Below the pieces are notes generated by a model. That model ran no database searches and was not told where the DNA came from. It worked only from the letters and a program-made list of their open reading frames with translations. A stretch of 8,758 bases of DNA from a bacterium (GTDB lineage Bacteria; Cyanobacteriota; Vampirovibrionia; Gastranaerophilales; Gastranaerophilaceae), in the NCBI GenBank assembly GCA_017995595.1, contig JAGOIO010000045.1:1-8758 (forward strand). Direction: 5' to 3'. Both the position numbers and the translations under genes were made by a program. Shown piece after piece: positions 1 through 6,314 of this stretch (its first letter is position 1; every line of letters starts with the position of its first letter).

Positions 1-1
1 T

Positions 2-430
2 ATGAAAAATTGTGGAACTTCTGATGAAAGTTGTTATTCACTTATTGTTGGTGGTAGTGCTGCAAAAATAATACTTTCAGATGGCGTTATGATTTACTTT
101 GCGACTCTAGATGCAAATTGTAGTATGTATTTGGGCTCAGGTTCTTTGGCTAATGGGTGTGCTTTTGCTGATGTTGATATAAACGGAAATAAAAAGCCAA
201 ACATTGGTGGTAAGGATATATTTAGTTTTTGGATTACCAAAAACGGCTTTGTTCCTTATGGAACTCCAAAACAAAAAGCAAATGATAGTGCAAGTGATCC
301 TGTTTCTTTTGCACGGTGTGAACAAGATCATGGTGGTCGAGGTTGTGCTGCGTGGGTGATTTATAACGAGAATATGGATTACTTGCACTGCGACGGCTTG
401 AGTTGGACTGGCAAAACTAAGTGCGATTAG
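2..430 (+). CDS. Pilin-like (type IV pilin/pseudopilin) protein, C-terminal part, 5' truncated
   Basis: The frame is open from the window edge to TAG at 428-430 (142 residues). The ATG at base 2 has no visible upstream context, so it may be an internal Met. The expected N-terminal prepilin cleavage site and hydrophobic helix are absent, which supports truncation. The visible part looks like the globular head of a secreted pseudopilin. It has a 'DVDINGNKKPN' segment (about residues 57-67) followed by 'GKDIFSFWITKNG', a pattern I associate with pilin-like proteins of Gastranaerophilales. A terminal 'AAWVIYNENMDYLHC' stretch lies at residues 116-130. There are eight cysteines (4, 11, 40, 53, 106, 115, 130, 141), an even number that suits extracytoplasmic disulfides. 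It would act at the cell surface or in a type II/IV-pilus-like secretion apparatus. The assignment is from pattern memory; the exact role is unknown. A terminator-like hairpin starts one base after the stop, so this is probably the last gene of its transcript. Confidence 0.6.
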   Translation: MKNCGTSDESCYSLIVGGSAAKIILSDGVMIYFATLDANCSMYLGSGSLANGCAFADVDINGNKKPNIGGKDIFSFWITKNGFVPYGTPKQKANDSASDPVSFARCEQDHGGRGCAAWVIYNENMDYLHCDGLSWTGKTKCD

Positions 431-462
431 GCTTTTGCACCTTTTGGTGGCAAAAGCGTTTT
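431..462 (+). terminator. Intrinsic terminator after the pilin-like gene
   Basis: GCTTTTGCACC (431-441) pairs with GGTGGCAAAAGC (446-457) around a TTTT loop, with one bulged base, and is followed by GTTTTG. The stem begins directly after the stop codon. The U-tract is short (four T), so termination may be incomplete. Confidence 0.6.
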
Positions 463-545
463 GGGAAAACCTTTGACCTAAATTTTTTTAATTATTACTA
501 ATATTCTTATCCACCTTTTTATGAAAAAAGCTGGAGGGAAAATCA

Positions 546-675
546 CCGACCAGATATTTCCTCGCTAATTCTTACTAAACTCAACAAGAAGCTAAGCGAA
601 CTCGCTTCACTCAAACAACCGCTTAGCTCTGCCGTTGTTTCGTTAAGTAATAATTGCTCAAAAATAAAAGGTCGG
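546..675. repeat. Long imperfect inverted repeat (~130 nt), possible MITE/REP-like element or structured RNA
   Basis: The two halves of this non-coding stretch are imperfect reverse complements. The outer arm CCGACC (546-551) matches GGTCGG (670-675). Then the TTTCCTCGCTAATT region (557-570) matches the complement of the AATTGCTCAAAAA region (652-664). Next, TTACTAAACTCAACAA (572-587) matches the complement of TTGTTTCGTTAAGTAA (635-650). The innermost arm AGCTAAGCG (590-598) matches CGCTTAGCT (620-628) exactly. A smaller hairpin AAGCGA-AC-TCGCTT (594-607) competes with the inner stem. No credible ORF lies inside. The nested symmetry, with substitutions between the arms, is what a decayed miniature inverted-repeat element or a structured RNA would show. 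Which of these it is cannot be decided from one copy. Confidence 0.55.
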
Positions 676-714
676 GAAACTGTTAGAATTTGAAAAATTC
701 AACATTGTTTCAAT

Positions 715-774
715 TCGGTTCAATTCCCAAATAAAAAAGCACAAAAAAAATACCCCCGAACGGAATTGAACCGA
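715..774. repeat. 13-bp inverted repeat: copy of the tRNA-Glu T-arm downstream of the tRNA
   Basis: TCGGTTCAATTCC at 715-727 is the exact reverse complement of GGAATTGAACCGA at 762-774, which is the T-arm of the tRNA-Glu gene on the minus strand. In a minus-strand read-through transcript the T-arm could pair with this trailer sequence across a 34-nt gap. The copy has no acceptor or anticodon arm next to it, so it is not a second tRNA. Confidence 0.6.
743..750 (-). terminator. T-run directly after tRNA-Glu
   Basis: Eight consecutive T residues on the minus strand begin immediately after the discriminator base. A further T6 follows after GTGCT-type sequence at 734-739. The GC-rich tRNA acceptor and T-arms in front of a T8 run could act as a terminator. 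No separate dedicated stem is present, so this is a moderate call. Confidence 0.45.
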
Positions 775-822
775 TGTTCCCAGAATGAAAATCTGGTATC
801 CTAACCTCTAGATGACAGGGGC
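751..822 (-). tRNA. tRNA-Glu (anticodon TTC)
   Basis: The 72-nt cloverleaf reads on the minus strand. Acceptor GCCCCTG pairs with CGGGGGT (two G-U wobbles), and the discriminator base is A. The D-arm contains the tRNA-Glu-type TCTAGAGG sequence. Anticodon stem CCAGA/TCTGG flanks loop TTTTCAT, which gives anticodon TTC and decodes GAA/GAG. The T-loop is TTCAATT. The T-stem ATCGG/CCGTT has one T-T mismatch at its second pair (positions 50-64). The CCA end is not encoded and must be added after transcription. In Gram-negative lineages with the C5 pathway tRNA-Glu also feeds tetrapyrrole synthesis, but nothing here tests that. The gene has its own promoter and is followed by a T8 run, so it appears to be a single-gene unit. 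Confidence 0.95.
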
Positions 823-856
823 ATCTCTAAGTGGCTTAAAATTTAGCCGTAACAAC

Positions 857-885
857 AATATACCAAGACCAAAATTAATTGTCAA
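857..885 (-). promoter_or_regulatory. Sigma70 promoter of tRNA-Glu
   Basis: On the minus strand, a consensus -35 TTGACA (880-885) is separated by exactly 17 bp from -10 TATATT (857-862). The start would be near 850, leaving a leader of about 27 nt before the tRNA 5' end at 822. The leader holds a small imperfect hairpin (GGCT/AGCC, 833-848). This is the strongest promoter in the window, as expected for a stable RNA. Confidence 0.85.
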
Positions 886-937
886 GCATGTTTTTTCTTC
901 AAATATAAATATTTAAAATTTCTTCATTAAATATGTT

Positions 938-3475
938 TTAACCTTGTTTATCAATATCTTTATATAATTGTTCCAAGGTTGATAATTTTTGGGCAAGTGA
1001 ATTATCTTTCGTTGTACTGCCAAGTGCTTCGCCCATGACATCAGTTAATTTATATCCAAAGTCCATAGTGCCATCACCTGCGTATTGGTGTGTCATTTCA
1101 TGTAGCCAAGTTGCAAGCATTTCAGAAAAAGTTGCATTTTCTAAATGCTTTTGGGCAACCCAATGCCCCTGATAGCCTTTATCATTTATAATAGCTTCTG
1201 CTAGGGTTGAATCTTGTTTCTCTATAACCGAGTTAAATACAAATTGAGGACATTGTGCATCTTTTGCTGATAAAAGCGGTTTTTCAATTATGTCTTCAAC
1301 CATAATTCTTCCGTCTTCCGTTTTTATTCCGCTAAAATTAATGAAATTATTGTTTTTATTTATATTTAAAAGCTCACGCAAATCTGAACTATTTTCAAGC
1401 TTTACTGATTGAATAATCTCATTTTTATAATTATTTTTTATAGAATTTAGTACAATTTCTTTTGCTTCTTTTAAATCTTTTCCTGATATTGCATTTTGAA
1501 TTTTTTCTAAATCCTTTTCATCTTTTACTAAATCTTTAAGCTTTGAATTTGTCTTTAATCTTACCCAAAAACTTGTATCGTTGCATAATGATAAAAATTT
1601 CTTGTCATCAATTTGAATATCCATTTTTGAAATTTTTTCTAAATTTTTACTTGTTACCAAGTTATTCATTCCTTGTTGAATTAATTGTACAGCCTTTCTA
1701 ATGATTTTAATTTTTTTAACTTCAACTGGTGTCGGAGTAACAGAAGTATGTTTGCTAAGACTTGCAAGAACTTCATTTGCACTTGGCATTGCTATATATT
1801 TCAATTCACTGTCGCAAATCATATAGCCTTCGCTTCTTAAAAAGTTATCTATGTTCTCATTTTCAAGGTATTCACTTGCAACTTTAAGTCCATTAAAATC
1901 TATTCCAAGGTTTCTTGATGATGATTCTTCAATTAACCCATTTAAGAATGCTTTTGATGCAGTAGTTGTATTCTTTTTAAGTGGGTTTGTCTCTTTTTCC
2001 CAAATATCTTTTAGAGAAGAAATTGAGCTTGTTAATTCTTCATTAGTCATATTTTTTGCAAATGATTTAGAAAGCATTTTTATATCGTTGTTGTCTAAAT
2101 AAGTTCTATCTCTACCGATATTAAAGCTTTTGTCAGGTTTTCTTTTAAATACTATTGTCATATCATCAACGTTATTTTCCCACTTGCCGTTATCGTTGTA
2201 TTCAAAACGCTGAGTCATGTAGAGATTTCCTTTTTTACCTTTTCCAAGATATTTGAATGCGAAATCTTTGTTTTCAAAAGTAAAATTGTTGAAATCAGGG
2301 TTATGAGGGTGATAAAAATAGTCTTTTGCGTTGATTAATTTTTCAATAAAAGATTTATCTTTTGTATCAAATTCAATAAAATTTCCTTTTTCTTCGGGAA
2401 CATTACAAATTTTTCTGGTCATCATAGCCGTTTTAACATTGTCGCTATTTCTTTCGTAAGTTATATTCCAGTCGGAACTTCCGTATTTTACGTAGGTTGT
2501 ATCAAGCTTGTTAAGCATGCTGGCACTTATAACCTTAGAGCCTTCACCAAATCCACCGGCAGAATATAAGTCTCCGCTTTTTGTGCTGTCGCCTATATTT
2601 TTGATTTTGTCGTATGAATATGTGCTATCGCCAGAAATTCTAACTTTGTATTTATCGTGGATTTTTTGGATATCAAATTTCACACCTTCTAAAGTGTGTC
2701 CGTGTCCGTCATAGAAATTTTGCAATATATCTCTTGATATCTTTTCATCAGTCCAAGCTGTATTTGCACCGTAGGTAATTTTCATGTCGGTTTCTACAGT
2801 TTTGCCCAAGTCTTTAATCTGTTGTCCTGCAATCTTTGCATCTTCGCCTTGTTTTGAAATTGCACCACCTTCATTTGGAATTTCAAATTTAACTTTGCCG
2901 TTTAGTTTGAGTTTTTCTATCAAGTTGCTTGTTTTTAAATCGGATAACTCATTTGTCGGATTGGTCTTTACTGCGAAAGGCTTGTAGGCAATTCTGTTTT
3001 GGCATGATGTTGACCATTTATAACCGCTATATTCATTTTTCGGTATGTCAAAACTGTTGTATGGAAGTTTTCCGTCTTTTAAATCTTCTAAAACCTTATT
3101 CTTAAATTCGGTATCTGTAATATTCTTTTTGTTGTTTATTGAAAGTGCAGTATCTAATTTAAGCTTTAAGTCGCTTATACTTTTTGAAAGCTTTTCGTTT
3201 TGTTTTTTTATTTTTGCATTATTTTTTACTAAATTTTCAACTTTTGATGCTAATAAAGAAGCATCTTTTGGATAGTTAGTCGATAGTTTATAATATCTTA
3301 ATCCAAAGGCAATAGCCGTAGCCGATGAGGCAACTGCTACAGTCCACGGTAAAATATTTTTCTTACTTTCATTTGAGCTTTCATTATTTTTAAAAGGTGG
3401 AGTTGCACCTTTAAAAGATTTTGTACAAACAGGGACTTGAAAGCCAATACGATTGACATTATAAATATTAGACAT
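938..3475 (-). CDS. Membrane-anchored protein with GHKL-like ATPase region and C-terminal HExxH metalloprotease motif
   Basis: 845 residues; I recognise no named family. In order: a polar N-terminus (1-40), one hydrophobic segment (about 41-60) that looks like a membrane anchor, a Lys-rich probable coiled coil (about 75-112), then a region resembling a GHKL/Hsp90-type ATPase. The N-box analogue is D249-xxx-N253-xx-D256 ('DILQNFYD'), with the spacing of ExxxNxxD. The G2 analogue is 'GGFGEGSK' (307-314), like GxFGxGxK. The G1 box around 280-295 is degenerate. 'RDRT' (455-458) after a beta-rich stretch resembles the transducer region of such ATPases. A helical linker (about 480-700) follows. The end carries HEMTH (792-796), a zincin motif, with D801, D805 and E816 as possible third ligands. 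Start ATG 3473-3475 has a modest AAGAAG ribosome site four bases upstream. The gene is alone, divergent from clpC. Seen: the motifs. Inferred: ATP binding and proteolysis; substrate and location unknown. Confidence 0.75.
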   Translation of the reverse strand: MSNIYNVNRIGFQVPVCTKSFKGATPPFKNNESSNESKKNILPWTVAVASSATAIAFGLRYYKLSTNYPKDASLLASKVENLVKNNAKIKKQNEKLSKSISDLKLKLDTALSINNKKNITDTEFKNKVLEDLKDGKLPYNSFDIPKNEYSGYKWSTSCQNRIAYKPFAVKTNPTNELSDLKTSNLIEKLKLNGKVKFEIPNEGGAISKQGEDAKIAGQQIKDLGKTVETDMKITYGANTAWTDEKISRDILQNFYDGHGHTLEGVKFDIQKIHDKYKVRISGDSTYSYDKIKNIGDSTKSGDLYSAGGFGEGSKVISASMLNKLDTTYVKYGSSDWNITYERNSDNVKTAMMTRKICNVPEEKGNFIEFDTKDKSFIEKLINAKDYFYHPHNPDFNNFTFENKDFAFKYLGKGKKGNLYMTQRFEYNDNGKWENNVDDMTIVFKRKPDKSFNIGRDRTYLDNNDIKMLSKSFAKNMTNEELTSSISSLKDIWEKETNPLKKNTTTASKAFLNGLIEESSSRNLGIDFNGLKVASEYLENENIDNFLRSEGYMICDSELKYIAMPSANEVLASLSKHTSVTPTPVEVKKIKIIRKAVQLIQQGMNNLVTSKNLEKISKMDIQIDDKKFLSLCNDTSFWVRLKTNSKLKDLVKDEKDLEKIQNAISGKDLKEAKEIVLNSIKNNYKNEIIQSVKLENSSDLRELLNINKNNNFINFSGIKTEDGRIMVEDIIEKPLLSAKDAQCPQFVFNSVIEKQDSTLAEAIINDKGYQGHWVAQKHLENATFSEMLATWLHEMTHQYAGDGTMDFGYKLTDVMGEALGSTTKDNSLAQKLSTLEQLYKDIDKQG

Positions 3476-3514
3476 TAAACTTCTTGCTCACATTTACTAC
3501 ACACACCTATAAAG

Positions 3515-3543
3515 TATAAAGATGCTAAAAAATTTACTTAAAT
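3515..3543 (-). promoter_or_regulatory. Weak candidate promoter for the ATPase/protease gene
   Basis: On the minus strand, TATACT (3515-3520) is a good -10. A 17-bp spacer leads to TTAAGT (3538-3543), a poor -35. This would give a leader of about 35 nt. The call rests mainly on the -10 box. Confidence 0.35.
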
Positions 3544-3608
3544 TAAAAAATAGTCTTAATAAAAAATAATATCTCTACATCGTAAAAATTAAATTTTGAT
3601 TAAGCTTG

Positions 3609-3637
3609 TTGCAACTTTTGTAAGTTTTATGTATAGT
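3609..3637 (+). promoter_or_regulatory. Sigma70 promoter of clpC with inverted repeat in its spacer
   Basis: TTGCAA (3609-3614), 17 bp, then TATAGT (3632-3637); the start would lie near 3644. An AT-rich tract (3585-3600) just upstream could act as an UP element. The spacer contains the inverted repeat AACTT-TTGT-AAGTT (3613-3626), a possible repressor site. I see neither a CIRCE element nor the tandem GGTCAAA heptads of a CtsR box, which control clp genes in many Firmicutes. Confidence 0.7.
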
Positions 3638-3656
3638 AAAATAATCATGTAAGAAT

Positions 3657-3661
3657 AGGAG
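3657..3661 (+). promoter_or_regulatory. Ribosome binding site of clpC
   Basis: AGGAG lies five bases before ATG 3667 and fixes the start at the canonical ClpC N-terminus (MFERFTEKA). Confidence 0.8.
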
Positions 3662-3666
3662 CAATC

Positions 3667-6171
3667 ATGTTTGAACGATTTACAGAAAAGGCAATAAAAG
3701 TAATAATGTTAGCTCAAGAAGAAGCAAGAAGGCTCGGACACAATTTTGTCGGAACTGAACAAGTTTTACTTGGTCTAATCGGTGAAGGTACCGGAATTGC
3801 CGCAAAAACTTTAAAGTCTATGGGTGTTAACCTAAAAGATGCAAGAATTGAAGTTGAAAAAATTATTGGCAGAGGTTCAGGATTTGTCGCTGTAGAAATT
3901 CCGTTTACACCTCGTGCAAAAAGAGTTTTAGAATTGTCTTGGGACGAAGCAAGACAGCTCGGACACAATTATATAGGTACAGAACACCTGCTTTTAGGTT
4001 TAATCCGTGAAGGCGAAGGTGTTGCGGCAAGAGTTTTAGAAAACCTTGGCGTTGATTTGAATAAAATTCGCAGTAATGTTGTTAAAATGTTGGGCGAGTC
4101 AAAACCTCAAGCTGTTTCTTCAGGAGCAGGAGTTTCTTCAAGTACGTCAAAAGCAAAAACTCCAAGTTTAGATGAGTTTGGTACAGATTTAACACTTGCG
4201 GCTCAGGAAATGCGTTTAGACCCTGTTATCGGTCGTGAAAAAGAAATTGAACGTGTAATTCAAATTTTAGCAAGAAGAACTAAAAATAATCCTGTTTTGC
4301 TTGGTGAACCAGGTGTTGGTAAAACTGCGGTTGCAGAAGGTCTTGCTATAAGAATTGTTAATGCCGAAGTTCCTGATATTTTGGACGGTAAAAAAGTTAT
4401 TCAACTGGATATGGGACTTTTAGTTGCCGGTACAAAATATAGAGGTGAGTTTGAAGAACGTTTGAAAAAAATTATGGACGAAATCAGACAAGCCGGAAAT
4501 GTTATTTTGGTAATTGATGAAATGCATACTTTGATAGGTGCCGGTGCTGCAGAAGGTGCTATTGATGCTGCTAACATATTGAAACCTGCTCTTTCTCGTG
4601 GAGAAATTCAGGTTATTGGTGCTACAACTCTTGATGAATACAGAAAATACGTTGAAAAAGATTCAGCTCTTGAAAGACGTTTCCAATCTGTAATTATTGA
4701 TGAGCCTTCAATAGATGATACAATTCAAATATTGAAAGGTTTGAGACCAAAATATGAGGAACATCACAAGCTTATTATTTCTGATGAATCAATTGTAGCT
4801 GCTACAAAATTGTCAAGCAAATTTATTACTGATAGATTTTTGCCTGATAAAGCTATTGACGTAATTGATGAAGCAAGTTCGAAAGTTCGTTTGAAAGTAA
4901 GTACGCTTTCTCCAGAAGGAAAAGAACTTGATAAAGAGTTGCGTGAATTGATTAAAGAAAAAGAAGATGCAATAAGAAATCAAGAGTTCGAAAAAGCCTC
5001 TCAACTAAGAGATGACGAAGCTGATATGAAAGATAAAATCAGAGAAGTTTCTCAAAAATGGAGAGATGAGCATGATGCGAACAAACCTACTGTTACTGCT
5101 GAAAATGTTGCAGAAGTAATTGCAACAATGACAGGCGTTCCTGTTACAAAGCTTACAGAAGGCGAAAGCGAAAGATTGATGAAATTGGAAGAAACTTTGC
5201 ATGCTAGAGTTATCGGACAAAGTGATGCAGTTGTTTCAATCTCTAAGGCTATCAGACGTGCAAGAGTTGGTTTAAAAAGCCCTGACAGACCAATCGGAAG
5301 TTTCATTTTCTCAGGTCCTACGGGTGTTGGTAAAACTGAACTTGCAAAAGCTTTGGCTGAAGCAATTTTTGGTTCAGAAGACAATATGATAAGAGTTGAT
5401 ATGTCAGAATTTATGGAAAAACATTCAACTGCAAAACTTATCGGTTCTCCTCCAGGATATGTAGGGTATGATGACGGAGGTCATTTGACTGAACTTATTA
5501 GAAAGAAACCTTATTCTGTTATATTGTTTGATGAAATCGAAAAAGCTCACCCTGATGTATTTAACATCATGTTGCAGATTTTAGACGATGGACGTTTGAC
5601 TGATGCAAAAGGTCGTCATGTTAACTTCAAAAATACAGTTATCATTATGACTTCAAATGTCGGTGCAAGTATGATTACTACTCAAGGTAAACTTGGTTTC
5701 TCTACTGGCGATGATGAAAAGAAAGATAAGTACGAAAAGTTAAAAGAAACTGTTAATGAAGAATTGAAGAAGGCATTTAGACCTGAATTCTTGAACAGAA
5801 TCGATGATATTATCGTATTCTCTCATCTTTCTAAGGAAGAAATCAGACAAATCGTTGATATTATGTTAAAAGATTTGTTTAAACGTCTTGAAGAAAGAGA
5901 CCTTTCTATTGAAGTTACTGATGAAGTTAAGGATTTCCTTGCAAAAGACGGTTATTCTGAAACTTACGGTGCAAGACCACTTCGTAGATTAATTCAAAAG
6001 AAAATTGAAGATATCTTGGCTGAAGAAATTCTTACAAATAAATATTCAGCAGGTGATACAATTCTTTTGAAAATGGACGAAAAAGGTGAAAAAATTGCTT
6101 TTGAAAGAAAGCCTGCATCTCCATCTGATGATAAAAAGGACGAAGTAAAAGAAGAAGAGGCAAAAAATTAA
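3667..6171 (+). CDS. clpC: ClpC: ATP-dependent Clp protease ATP-binding subunit (Hsp100 unfoldase)
   Basis: 834 residues, full family length. ClpC forms a cytoplasmic hexamer that unfolds proteins and feeds them to the ClpP peptidase. Two Clp-N repeats occupy residues 1-145: 'LGHNFVGTEQVLLGLI' (23-38) is mirrored by 'LGHNYIGTEHLLLGLI' (98-113). E31 and E106 align with the phosphoarginine-binding glutamates of B. subtilis ClpC. AAA1 has Walker A GEPGVGKT (213-220) and Walker B with D284-E285. A short middle domain with a UVR-like segment (about 425-460) separates ClpC from ClpB/ClpA. AAA2 has Walker A GPTGVGKT (550-557), Walker B VILFDE (618-623) and sensor-2 GARPLRR (768-774). LGF at 676-678 is the likely ClpP-contact loop (VGF in Bacillus). 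The C-terminus is acidic/lysine-rich. No mcsA, mcsB or ctsR neighbour is present. The gene has its own promoter and terminator. Confidence 0.97.
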   Translation: MFERFTEKAIKVIMLAQEEARRLGHNFVGTEQVLLGLIGEGTGIAAKTLKSMGVNLKDARIEVEKIIGRGSGFVAVEIPFTPRAKRVLELSWDEARQLGHNYIGTEHLLLGLIREGEGVAARVLENLGVDLNKIRSNVVKMLGESKPQAVSSGAGVSSSTSKAKTPSLDEFGTDLTLAAQEMRLDPVIGREKEIERVIQILARRTKNNPVLLGEPGVGKTAVAEGLAIRIVNAEVPDILDGKKVIQLDMGLLVAGTKYRGEFEERLKKIMDEIRQAGNVILVIDEMHTLIGAGAAEGAIDAANILKPALSRGEIQVIGATTLDEYRKYVEKDSALERRFQSVIIDEPSIDDTIQILKGLRPKYEEHHKLIISDESIVAATKLSSKFITDRFLPDKAIDVIDEASSKVRLKVSTLSPEGKELDKELRELIKEKEDAIRNQEFEKASQLRDDEADMKDKIREVSQKWRDEHDANKPTVTAENVAEVIATMTGVPVTKLTEGESERLMKLEETLHARVIGQSDAVVSISKAIRRARVGLKSPDRPIGSFIFSGPTGVGKTELAKALAEAIFGSEDNMIRVDMSEFMEKHSTAKLIGSPPGYVGYDDGGHLTELIRKKPYSVILFDEIEKAHPDVFNIMLQILDDGRLTDAKGRHVNFKNTVIIMTSNVGASMITTQGKLGFSTGDDEKKDKYEKLKETVNEELKKAFRPEFLNRIDDIIVFSHLSKEEIRQIVDIMLKDLFKRLEERDLSIEVTDEVKDFLAKDGYSETYGARPLRRLIQKKIEDILAEEILTNKYSAGDTILLKMDEKGEKIAFERKPASPSDDKKDEVKEEEAKN

Positions 6172-6195
6172 ATTTTGCGTTAAATATATAAAAAT

Positions 6196-6229
6196 GGCAT
6201 TCAAAAATTAAAAATTTGAATGCCTTTTT
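6196..6229 (+). terminator. Strong intrinsic terminator of clpC
   Basis: GGCATTCAAA (6196-6205) pairs perfectly with TTTGAATGCC (6215-6224), followed by TTTTT. An A-tract before the stem makes it potentially bidirectional. It separates clpC from the efflux operon. Confidence 0.9.
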
Positions 6230-6252
6230 ATATGTTAACAAATATATCTTTC

Positions 6253-6281
6253 TTGTGTGATATTGAAAAATATGGTAAAAT
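6253..6281 (+). promoter_or_regulatory. Extended -10 promoter of the RND efflux operon
   Basis: TGG-TAAAAT (-10 hexamer 6276-6281 with an extended TGn at 6273-6275) lies 17 bp from a partial -35, TTGTGT (6253-6258). The start would fall near 6288, inside the palindrome at 6285-6300. It is the only good candidate between the clpC terminator and the adaptor gene. Confidence 0.6.
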
Positions 6282-6284
6282 ACC

Positions 6285-6300
6285 TGTTGTAATTACAACA
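6285..6300. promoter_or_regulatory. Perfect 16-bp palindrome, candidate repressor operator
   Basis: TGTTGTAATTACAACA equals its own reverse complement over all 16 bases. It begins three bases after the -10 box and covers the predicted transcription start. Size, symmetry and position suit a dimeric TetR- or MarR-family repressor of an efflux operon. No such regulator gene is in the window. Confidence 0.6.
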
Positions 6301-6309
6301 TTGGCAAAT

Positions 6310-6314
6310 GAGGA
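6310..6314 (+). promoter_or_regulatory. Ribosome binding site deciding the adaptor start
   Basis: GAGGA lies four bases before ATG 6319. The upstream in-frame ATGs at 6220 and 6232 are rejected: the first lies inside the clpC terminator stem, and both precede the predicted promoter. Confidence 0.7.

Noticed and set aside
521..568. 15-codon ORF starting MKKAGGK on the plus strand
   Set aside because: It is too short, has no ribosome binding site, and ends inside the palindromic element.
707..740. Possible second tRNA fragment on the plus strand (GGTTCAATTCC)
   Set aside because: No acceptor, D or anticodon arm can be drawn around it; it is only an inverted T-arm copy.
431..750. CRISPR array or integrase attachment site next to the tRNA
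   Set aside because: There are no regularly spaced direct repeats, no integrase gene, and no direct repeat of the tRNA 3' end.
909..934. 8-bp inverted repeat ATATTTAA/TTAAATAT after the stop of the ATPase/protease gene
   Set aside because: The stem is A/T only and has no T-run after it on the minus strand, so I do not call it a terminator. Read-through into tRNA-Glu is possible.
1851..3275. Several plus-strand open frames of 67-83 codons opposite the ATPase/protease gene
   Set aside because: They have biased hydrophobic/Ser-Phe composition typical of antisense frames and no initiation signals; they are treated as shadows.
5052..5384. 110-codon minus-strand open frame inside clpC
   Set aside because: It is a shadow of a strongly conserved coding region, without its own ribosome site or recognisable product.
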